DNA from: an uncultured Flavobacteriales bacterium
GTDB lineage: Bacteria; Bacteroidota; Bacteroidia; Flavobacteriales_D; Sanyastnellaceae
Direction of reading: 5' to 3'
NCBI GenBank assembly: GCA_937897625.1
Contig: CALCNZ010000256.1
Location: forward strand, 1-20,058
Length of the DNA: 20,058 nt
The notes beneath the pieces are model-generated. The model was not told the DNA's origin, did not search any database, and worked only from the letters and a program-made list of their open reading frames with translations. A program made the position numbers and the translations under genes. The stretch's first letter is position 1. Each line of letters opens with the position of its first letter. Shown here one piece after another: positions 14,362 to 20,058 of this stretch.

Positions 14362-15766
14362 TCTTAAGCATGTTGGTTGTGCCTTGCTCTGCAATAGGCA
14401 TAGAGGCTACGTTCACCAAGAAATCGCCTTCTTGCACATATCCGTTTTTCTTCAAGATATAGCGAATGTCTGCAATGGTTTGGTCTGTGCTAACCATTTT
14501 ATCGTAGTAAAATGCTTTTACTCCCCAAACCAAATTCAACTGTGTTAGAATACGCTTGTTTCCTGTGAATACGAACACATGTGCGTTCGGTCTCCAACTT
14601 GAAATTTTATATCCCGTGTATCCTGAAAAAGACATCGTAGCAATGCTCGTTGCTCCAGTGCGCTTGGCAACACGACAAGCACTGAAACATATACTGTCTG
14701 TGATGAAACGTGTTTCATCCATTTCGTATGGTGCTTCTTCAAGGTAGTACAATCCAGGGAATTTTTCCGCTTCGTTAATAATGTTGTGCATCATTGTAAT
14801 AGCTGCAATCGGATAAGCACCAACACTGGTTTCTCCACTCAACATTACCGCATCAGCACCGTCCAATACTGCATTCGCAACGTCTGTAACTTCTGCACGT
14901 GTTGGTGTCATGCTCGTAATCATGCTCTCCATCATTTGTGTTGCAACAATAACAGGCTTTGCCGCTTCAACACATTTCTTCACAATCATTTTTTGCGCAA
15001 GTGGCACTTGTTCAATTGGAATTTCCACTCCAAGATCTCCACGTGCAACCATAACAGCATCGGTCTCACGAATAATGTCGTCAATCACTTCAAGCGCTTC
15101 TGGTTTTTCAATTTTCGCAACCACTTTCGCATGCTTGCCGTTCTCTGCAATGATGCCTTTCAGTACACGAACATCTTCGGCAGTTCTTACAAAAGAGAGC
15201 CCAATCCAATCAATGTTCATCGAAAGCGCAAACTCTAAATCATTCAAGTCTTTTTTAGATAAGGAAGGAAGAGAAACTTTCGTCTCAGGTAAATTCAATC
15301 CTTTTTTCGATGAAAGAATTCCACCCTGAATAATCTCACACAACACTTCTTTTTTACCATCGGTGGAAAGTATGCGTATCGCAATTTTGCCATCGTCTAA
15401 CAATACGCGCTCACCAGGTTTTACATCCGATGGAAATTCTTTGTAGTTCGTGTAAATGTGAGTCGCAGTGCCAATTTGTTCCTCCGTTGTAATAATAATC
15501 TGCTTTCCAGCTTCCAACATTACACCGTTGTCTTGCATTATTCCTACACGCAACTTGGGCCCTTGCAAATCGGCAAGCAGAGCTGTGTTTGTTCCAAGCT
15601 CTTTGTCAATTTCTCTCACAAAGTTCACCACACTCGAATGATCGTCGTGGGCACCGTGAGAAAAGTTCAAACGTACCACATTCAAACCTGCTTGAATCAT
15701 TCCTTTCAGAACTTCTTTGTTTGCTGAAACTGGACCAATGGTCGCTACTATTTTCGTTTTTTTCAT
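14348..15766 (-). CDS. pyk: Pyruvate kinase
   Basis: Last step of glycolysis: phosphoenolpyruvate plus ADP gives pyruvate plus ATP in the cytoplasm. With ATG at 15766 the product has 472 residues, normal for the family; a TTG two codons upstream is an unlikely start. Landmarks are KIVATIGP (5-12), VVRLNFSHG (30-38, substrate-binding Arg32), LLADLQGPKLR (63-73), a B domain at about 73-160, VVAKIEKPEA with Lys218 and Glu220, and MVARGDLGVEIP (239-250) for metal binding. A C-terminal alpha/beta domain follows and ends MLKISRI. The gene begins 2 bases after the IPExxxVDY-type gene, and a terminator lies at 14284-14309. The 3' end overlaps the convergent PLP-enzyme gene by 14 bases. Confidence 0.97.
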   Translation of the reverse strand: MKKTKIVATIGPVSANKEVLKGMIQAGLNVVRLNFSHGAHDDHSSVVNFVREIDKELGTNTALLADLQGPKLRVGIMQDNGVMLEAGKQIIITTEEQIGTATHIYTNYKEFPSDVKPGERVLLDDGKIAIRILSTDGKKEVLCEIIQGGILSSKKGLNLPETKVSLPSLSKKDLNDLEFALSMNIDWIGLSFVRTAEDVRVLKGIIAENGKHAKVVAKIEKPEALEVIDDIIRETDAVMVARGDLGVEIPIEQVPLAQKMIVKKCVEAAKPVIVATQMMESMITSMTPTRAEVTDVANAVLDGADAVMLSGETSVGAYPIAAITMMHNIINEAEKFPGLYYLEEAPYEMDETRFITDSICFSACRVAKRTGATSIATMSFSGYTGYKISSWRPNAHVFVFTGNKRILTQLNLVWGVKAFYYDKMVSTDQTIADIRYILKKNGYVQEGDFLVNVASMPIAEQGTTNMLKISRI

Positions 15767-15768
15767 AA

Positions 15769-16182
15769 TCAATCGAAGAACAAATGACTCACATGTTTCA
15801 GACTTTCTTGGGTCAGATGAAATGCTGCAAGCACATTGTTTATTTTTCTAATTTGTTTAACTAATTCTTCTATGTCTTCTCTGCCTTCTACTTTCAAGAG
15901 ATATTCTAACTGCGCGTATTCAGGAATAAGCACCCCCTGAAGAGAACGGTTCGAGATCAGGTGAATGGTGTAATGATTTTCTTCTGAAACGAATTTGAAC
16001 AACTCGTGTTCCGAGTTTTGGTCTTTCGTCTCAAGCCTGTATGGATTCTTTCGCTCCAAACTCCATTTCATCTCGCGATTTAAAAACCACGCCAAACGAA
16101 AATCTTTCTCTCTCGAGTTAATTCCGATTAACTCGAAATTCAAATACTCTTCGTTCGAAAACGTTATGTTTTTAGCGCTCAT
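15769..16182 (-). CDS. IPExxxVDY family protein
   Basis: A 137-residue cytosolic protein without signal peptide or membrane segment. It fits the Bacteroidota-specific IPExxxVDY family in length, in the LAWFLN segment (30-35) and in the motif region GVLIPEYAQLEYLLKVEG (83-100). The name-giving motif is slightly changed here to IPE-YAQ-LEY, residues 86-94. Function is unknown. The gene is commonly found in front of pyk in this phylum, and here it is followed by pyk after 2 bases, so the two are translated from one mRNA; a link to pyruvate kinase is suggested by this pairing only. ATG at 16182 is preceded by a promoter-like element at 16214-16221. Confidence 0.85.
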   Translation of the reverse strand: MSAKNITFSNEEYLNFELIGINSREKDFRLAWFLNREMKWSLERKNPYRLETKDQNSEHELFKFVSEENHYTIHLISNRSLQGVLIPEYAQLEYLLKVEGREDIEELVKQIRKINNVLAAFHLTQESLKHVSHLFFD

Positions 16183-16213
16183 CTTAGTTAGTGTATTTTT
16201 TACACGAACTACG

Positions 16214-16221
16214 CAAAGGTA
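16214..16221 (-). promoter_or_regulatory. Putative -7 element for the IPExxxVDY-pyk operon
   Basis: On the minus strand TACCTTTG matches TAnnTTTG exactly and lies 31 bases before the ATG at 16182, directly behind the stop codon of the upstream ldcA-like gene (16223-16225). I see no TTG at a good -33 distance. It would give pyk its own transcript independent of the ldcA-like gene. Confidence 0.5.
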
Positions 16222-16222
16222 G

Positions 16223-17131
16223 TTATTTCCATGTCAGTTGTGCAGAATTTTCATTCACAATTAATTCTGAATTTCGTCCCATATAAAATGCCCTGTTGTC
16301 GTTTAAATGCCCCGCCGGAAATCCAATGGCAATTGGTGTTTCAGCAGACAGAGCTAGTTCACGAATCATTTGCTCTACGGATTTTCCCCATGGATTATTG
16401 CTTGAAAAACCAAATTCTTCCGTGTTGTCGCGCATTTGTGTGAATCCACCAAGAATTAATCCTCGAATATTCTTAAACATACCTGCACGCTTCAAGGCTG
16501 TAATCATCCGATCTACGTGATAAAGCATTTCATCTACATCTTCCAAAAACAGAATTTTTCCTTCGGTATTTAATTGGGTGGAAGATCCCAGTTGGCTATA
16601 AATGACCGATAAATTTCCGCCAACTATTTCACCTTCGCATCTTCCAATTTGAATTTGTTTTTCATTCCAATTGAATAAAAAAGATTCTCCGAATAGCGCA
16701 CACCTTAGATTCTCTAATGCTTCCGCAGTAGCGTGTTCAAAGGAAATAGGCATGGTGGAGTGAATGCAAGAAATGTTTTCATTCGTGCAAGCATTCAATA
16801 AAACAGTCACATCTGAATAACCGCAGATCCATTTCGAAGCACTTAGGTGCGGAAGAATTTCATCGATGGTATGAACCGTTCCATATCCGCCGCGCGCCAC
16901 TAGCAAGGCTTTCACCTCAGGGTCGTTCCACAAAGAGAGAAAAGATTGTGTTCGATCTTCAACACTTCCAGCCAACTGAAACTGAGGTTTGAAAACGTTT
17001 TCGGCACATTTGATTTTCAATCCCCACGATTCAATAACACCTTTGGCGTATTGCCATTGATCACTAGTAATGAATCGCGCAGTTGCAATTATTCCAATCG
17101 TATCGCCTTGTTGTAAAAAAGCTGGTTGCAT
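16223..17131 (-). CDS. LD-carboxypeptidase (S66 family, LdcA-like)
   Basis: Serine peptidase that removes the terminal D-alanine from muropeptides with tetrapeptide stems during peptidoglycan recycling. The 302-residue product has the S66 landmarks: GDTIGIIATA near the N-terminus, ARGGYG (79-84), the nucleophile Ser106 in GYSDVT, Glu197 in LFLEDVDE and His275 in GFPAGHLND, giving the Ser-Glu-His triad. No signal peptide is seen, so it acts in the cytoplasm. It is first in a minus-strand run before the IPExxxVDY-pyk pair (40-base gap) and is divergent from metG, with 57 bases between the starts. Microcin immunity protein MccF belongs to the same family, but the context supports the housekeeping role. 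Confidence 0.92.
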   Translation of the reverse strand: MQPAFLQQGDTIGIIATARFITSDQWQYAKGVIESWGLKIKCAENVFKPQFQLAGSVEDRTQSFLSLWNDPEVKALLVARGGYGTVHTIDEILPHLSASKWICGYSDVTVLLNACTNENISCIHSTMPISFEHATAEALENLRCALFGESFLFNWNEKQIQIGRCEGEIVGGNLSVIYSQLGSSTQLNTEGKILFLEDVDEMLYHVDRMITALKRAGMFKNIRGLILGGFTQMRDNTEEFGFSSNNPWGKSVEQMIRELALSAETPIAIGFPAGHLNDNRAFYMGRNSELIVNENSAQLTWK

Positions 17132-17136
17132 CGCTT

Positions 17137-17144
17137 TATCTTTG
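17137..17144 (+). promoter_or_regulatory. Putative -7 element for metG
   Basis: TATCTTTG on the plus strand matches TAnnTTTG exactly, 44 bases before the metG ATG at 17189. TTG at 17111-17113 lies 23 bases upstream, within the spacing reported for Bacteroidota promoters. A small hairpin (CGCAG, tttt, CTGCG; 17157-17170) would fall in the leader. Confidence 0.5.
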
Positions 17145-17188
17145 ATGCGCTAAATTCGCAGTTTTCTGCGCAAAACACCACAAAAAAG

Positions 17189-19237
17189 ATGAAGTCACCA
17201 AAAAGACACCTTGTCACCTCAGCTCTTCCATACGCGAACGGTCCTATTCACATTGGACACATAGCAGGCGCTTACTTGCCTGCAGACATTTATGTTCGCT
17301 ATTTAAGAGGAAAGGAAAAGGATGTGGCCTTCATTTGTGGATCAGATGAACACGGCGCAGCTATTACGCTTCGCGCGAAGAAAGAAGGTAAAACGCCTCG
17401 CGAAATTGTAGATTTTTATCACAAGCTAATGGGCGATGCGTTTCGCGATTTCGGAATTTCTTTCGATGAATATTACCGCACTTCTTCGCCCGAACACATC
17501 GAAATGAGTCAGCAGATTTTTCTCGAGTTGAAGGAAAAAGGTATTTTCGAAACACATCGTTCAGAGCAATACTTCGATGCTGAAGCACAACAATTTTTAG
17601 CCGACAGATACATCACTGGAACATGTCCGAAATGCTCAAGTGAAAAGGCATACGGAGATCAATGCGAGAAATGCGGGTCTACGCTAAGCCCTACGGAATT
17701 AATCAATCCGGTTTCAACGTTAAGTGGAAGTACGCCTGTGTTGAAAGAAACCACGCATTGGTATTTGCCTATGCAACACCACAGCGAATGGGTGCGCGAT
17801 TTTATTGAAAATGGAAAACTAAACGGTGAGCAACACCACGATGCTTCCAAGTGGAAGTCGCATGTGGTTGGACAATGTTTGAGTTGGATCGATGGCGGTC
17901 TTCAAGCACGTGCTATGACTCGCGATTTAGATTGGGGCGTTCCTGTTCCTGGTGAAGAAGGAAAGGTGCTTTATGTGTGGCTCGATGCACCTATTGGTTA
18001 CATCACCAACACAAAAGTTTGGGCGGAAAAGAATGGAAAGAATTGGGAAGATTATTGGAAGAACGATGAAACCGAATTGGTTCATTTCATTGGGAAAGAC
18101 AACATCGTTTTCCATTGCATTATTTTCCCAATCATATTGAAATCGCACGGTGGATTCAACCTTCCGGTGAATGTACCTGCCAACGAGTTCATGAATTTGG
18201 AAGGAGATAAAATTTCTACTTCACGAAATTGGGCGGTGTGGTTGCATGAATATTTGGAAGACTTCCCGAATCGCCAAGATGAAATGCGTTACGTTTTGGC
18301 GTCCATTATGCCGGAACAAAAAGACAGTGAGTTTACTTGGAACGATTTCAAAGACCGCGTGAACAATGAGCTTGCAGATATCGTTGGAAATTTTGTGAAT
18401 CGCGTTTTCGTGTTAACACACAAGTATTACGGTGGAAAGGTTTCGAACCCTTCGTTCGATGCATCTGCCCAGTTTGAAGAGGCGCAGGCTGCATTCAATC
18501 TAATAGGTGAAAAGATTGAAGCCTATCGTTTCCGCGAGGCGCAGGCGCTAGCTATTCAGCTTGCGCGCATCGGAAACAAGTTGCTAACTGAAACCGAACC
18601 TTGGAAACTTCAAAAAACCGAACCTGAGAAAACAGAAGGAATTCTGAACGCGTGCATTCAATTGGTAGCCGCGCTTTCTGTTGCACTTGAGCCATTCCTT
18701 CCATTTACTGCTAAGAAATTGAAAGCAGGATTGCAGTGGGAAGGATTGAAATGGGACGAAGTGAATGTTGCGCAATTGATTCCAGCTGGACACGCGATAG
18801 GCGATATGCCAATTCTCTTCCAGAAGATCACAGATGAAGAAGTTGCTGTTCAAGTTGCGAAGCTTGAAGCTTCGAAGGTTCAACCTGAAGTTGAAATAGA
18901 AGCGATCAAGTCGAATGTTTCATTTGAAGATTTCCAAAATATGGATCTTCGCATTGCCGAAGTCCTGGAAGCGCAGCGCGTTCCTAAAACTAAGAAATTA
19001 CTTCAATTGAAATTGCGCATTGGCAAGGAAGAGCGCACGGTAATTTCTGGTATTGCAGAATCATACGAGCCCGAACAAGTTGTTGGAAAGCAAGTGTTGT
19101 ACTTAGCGAATCTTGCGCCTCGAGAAATCAAAGGTGTAATGTCTTCAGGTATGATCTTAATGGCTGAAAACAACAAGGGAGAGCTTTCGTTGCTCTCCCC
19201 TGAACGCCCTGTTGAATCGGGCAATACTGTTCGCTAA
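17189..19237 (+). CDS. metG: Methionine-tRNA ligase
   Basis: Class I synthetase that charges initiator and elongator tRNA-Met in the cytoplasm. I take ATG at 17189 (682 residues) because the family start MKSPKRHLVTSALPYANGPIHIGH follows at once; a TTG further upstream at 17126 overlaps the divergent gene. HIGH is at residues 21-24 and a zinc knuckle CPKC/CEKC at 146-162. The KMSKS loop reads KISTS (341-345), the form usual in Bacteroidota, and it is followed by the anticodon-binding helical domain. Residues from about 576 to the end are the EMAP-type tRNA-binding domain (DLRIAEVLEAQRVP, ISGIAE, KGVMSSGMIL) typical of the long, dimeric MetG. The stop lies 2 bases from the stop of convergent ftsZ, and no terminator is visible between them. 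Confidence 0.97.
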   Translation: MKSPKRHLVTSALPYANGPIHIGHIAGAYLPADIYVRYLRGKEKDVAFICGSDEHGAAITLRAKKEGKTPREIVDFYHKLMGDAFRDFGISFDEYYRTSSPEHIEMSQQIFLELKEKGIFETHRSEQYFDAEAQQFLADRYITGTCPKCSSEKAYGDQCEKCGSTLSPTELINPVSTLSGSTPVLKETTHWYLPMQHHSEWVRDFIENGKLNGEQHHDASKWKSHVVGQCLSWIDGGLQARAMTRDLDWGVPVPGEEGKVLYVWLDAPIGYITNTKVWAEKNGKNWEDYWKNDETELVHFIGKDNIVFHCIIFPIILKSHGGFNLPVNVPANEFMNLEGDKISTSRNWAVWLHEYLEDFPNRQDEMRYVLASIMPEQKDSEFTWNDFKDRVNNELADIVGNFVNRVFVLTHKYYGGKVSNPSFDASAQFEEAQAAFNLIGEKIEAYRFREAQALAIQLARIGNKLLTETEPWKLQKTEPEKTEGILNACIQLVAALSVALEPFLPFTAKKLKAGLQWEGLKWDEVNVAQLIPAGHAIGDMPILFQKITDEEVAVQVAKLEASKVQPEVEIEAIKSNVSFEDFQNMDLRIAEVLEAQRVPKTKKLLQLKLRIGKEERTVISGIAESYEPEQVVGKQVLYLANLAPREIKGVMSSGMILMAENNKGELSLLSPERPVESGNTVR

Positions 19238-19239
19238 TA

Positions 19240-20046
19240 TCAGTCTACATTGTCATGTAAGAACGGATTGTTCGTGCGCAATTCAATGCGTGTGTTTCCG
19301 TTTTCATCTGTAACCTCTCGAGAGATGGTGCGAGAAACTGTGTTTTCGCTCGAGTGTGTTCCTTCATCCAAGGTTACTTTTCTTCTCATGTATGCAGGCT
19401 CGTTTTCCAATTCATTCAACCCGTTTGGAGACTTCATGCGCATGGTGTACTCACGAATGCGTGCTTCGCGCTCTTTGTTACGTGCCATTAACTCGGTGCG
19501 TGGAGGACGATTTTCAGAAACAACTTCCGTTTTGAAAGTCATTTGTGTTTCTGGAATCTCGCGATCAGAAGTTTGACGAATGCTTTCGAAACTAGGAATA
19601 ACGGGCGTTTCAGCAGCAGTGTGTTCTTGAATTTTGAATGTGCTTAATTCAGGAATTTCAGGTTCTTGAAGTTCCAATTTAGCCATTTCCTCATTCGCCA
19701 TTTCAGCTTTCTCGAATTCTTCGAAAGAGAATAAAGCTCCTTGTTTAACGGGCTCTTCAGCTGTTAGATTCGATTCAAAAGAATTCTCAATTTCCAATTC
19801 AATTTCGTCTGCAATAACCAATTTGAATGGTTCTTCTGTTACTTCTGCAACAGGAGTTTCAATCATTGGCGCAGTTTCAGCAACTACGGGTGTTTCTTCA
19901 ACCACTGCTGCAACGGGTGCTGCAGGAGTTTCTTCAACAACAGGAGTGGTGTCTAAAGTAAAAACTGGATTCTCTTCAACAACCGGAGAAGGCTCAACAA
20001 CAACCGCAGCAGGTGCATCACCTAAAACAAATACTGGAGTTGGGGC
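19240..20046 (-). CDS. ftsZ: Cell division protein FtsZ, C-terminal linker and tail (5' end missing)
   Basis: Last 268 codons of FtsZ, the tubulin-like GTPase of the division ring; the GTPase domain lies beyond the contig end. The terminal part has the Bacteroidota FtsZ pattern NGLNELENEPAYMRRKVTLD, SSENTVSR and a final NNPFLHDNVD, the conserved tail expected to bind partners such as FtsA. Before it comes a long low-complexity linker rich in Pro, Glu, Val and Thr with three PVVEE/VVEETP-type repeats between about 19880 and 19990, then acidic segments such as EIELEIENSFES. The frame stays open to base 20058, but bases 20047-20058 look like adapter and are left out. An apparent GTG start at 19905 is internal to the linker and not a real start. 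Confidence 0.85.
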   Translation of the reverse strand, partial: APTPVFVLGDAPAAVVVEPSPVVEENPVFTLDTTPVVEETPAAPVAAVVEETPVVAETAPMIETPVAEVTEEPFKLVIADEIELEIENSFESNLTAEEPVKQGALFSFEEFEKAEMANEEMAKLELQEPEIPELSTFKIQEHTAAETPVIPSFESIRQTSDREIPETQMTFKTEVVSENRPPRTELMARNKEREARIREYTMRMKSPNGLNELENEPAYMRRKVTLDEGTHSSENTVSRTISREVTDENGNTRIELRTNNPFLHDNVD

Positions 20047-20058
20047 AGATCGGAAGAG
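20047..20058 (+). other. Probable Illumina adapter remnant at the contig end
   Basis: The last 12 bases, AGATCGGAAGAG, equal the first 12 bases of the common Illumina TruSeq adapter (AGATCGGAAGAGC). They sit exactly at the end of the sequence. In the ftsZ frame they would encode LFRS in front of APTPVFVLGD, which has no resemblance to the repeat-rich linker. They should be treated as technical sequence. Confidence 0.9.

Noticed and set aside
14786..15329. Two open plus-strand frames of about 140-150 codons opposite pyk
   Set aside because: Cys/His/Asn-rich or Ser/Thr-rich composition, no domain, fully antisense to a certain gene: shadows of pyk codon use.
17126..17188. Extra 21 residues at the metG N-terminus from a TTG at 17126
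   Set aside because: The extension overlaps the divergent ldcA-like start and the putative promoter; the family start fits ATG at 17189.
1..20058. CRISPR array, transposon, phage genes, tRNA or rRNA
   Set aside because: No regularly spaced repeats, terminal inverted repeats, transposase or integrase motifs, or tRNA-like cloverleaf signatures were seen on either strand by eye.

Overview
This 20,058-base window looks like one end of a contig from a Bacteroidota genome, most likely in or near Flavobacteriales. The grounds are the gene families present (an IPExxxVDY-type protein beside pyk, a DUF5522 protein, an FtsZ ending in the NN-FLHDNVD-like tail, a MetRS with KISTS instead of KMSKS, and a metal-efflux pump fused to its outer-membrane factor). 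A-rich leaders without a clear Shine-Dalgarno sequence and several TAnnTTTG-type -7 promoter elements point the same way. Base composition is moderately AT-rich and looks uniform. I see no insertion sequence, phage gene, CRISPR array, tRNA or rRNA. Genes are packed tightly and the longest gene-free stretch is about 220 bases.

Layout from left to right. Positions 1-2371 (minus strand) hold an lpxH-like metallophosphatase, a GT-B glycosyltransferase that overlaps it by 4 bases, and the first 148 codons of valS running off the left edge. A 219-base intergenic region with three inverted repeats follows; one of them is a good terminator for the next operon. Positions 2591-9581 (minus strand) form a metal-efflux cassette: a small secreted His-rich protein, a CzcA-type RND pump fused to a TolC-like domain through an internal signal peptide, a lipoprotein membrane-fusion subunit, and aroB as last gene. 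Position 9717 starts a small plus-strand membrane protein (DUF5684-like) whose stop overlaps that of hutU. Positions 10139-13434 (minus strand) carry DUF5522, an OmpL-like porin and urocanate hydratase. At 13435 a plus-strand PLP enzyme (ACC deaminase/D-cysteine desulfhydrase family) starts directly against the DUF5522 start. Positions 14348-17131 (minus strand) hold pyk, the IPExxxVDY-type gene and an LD-carboxypeptidase. metG runs divergently on the plus strand and ends 2 bases from the stop of a convergent, truncated ftsZ.

Most of the window is housekeeping: translation (valS, metG), glycolysis (pyk), the shikimate pathway (aroB), envelope and peptidoglycan (lpxH-like, ldcA-like, ftsZ) and histidine breakdown (hutU). 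The one accessory-type module is the efflux cassette, which should move divalent cations from the periplasm or cytoplasm across the outer membrane. Its RND-OMF fusion with an internal signal-peptidase site is the most interesting protein architecture here.

The last 12 bases (20047-20058) match the start of the standard Illumina adapter and are almost certainly not genomic, so the right-hand edge is an assembly artefact inside ftsZ. I did not find a clearly new defence, mobile or biosynthetic system.
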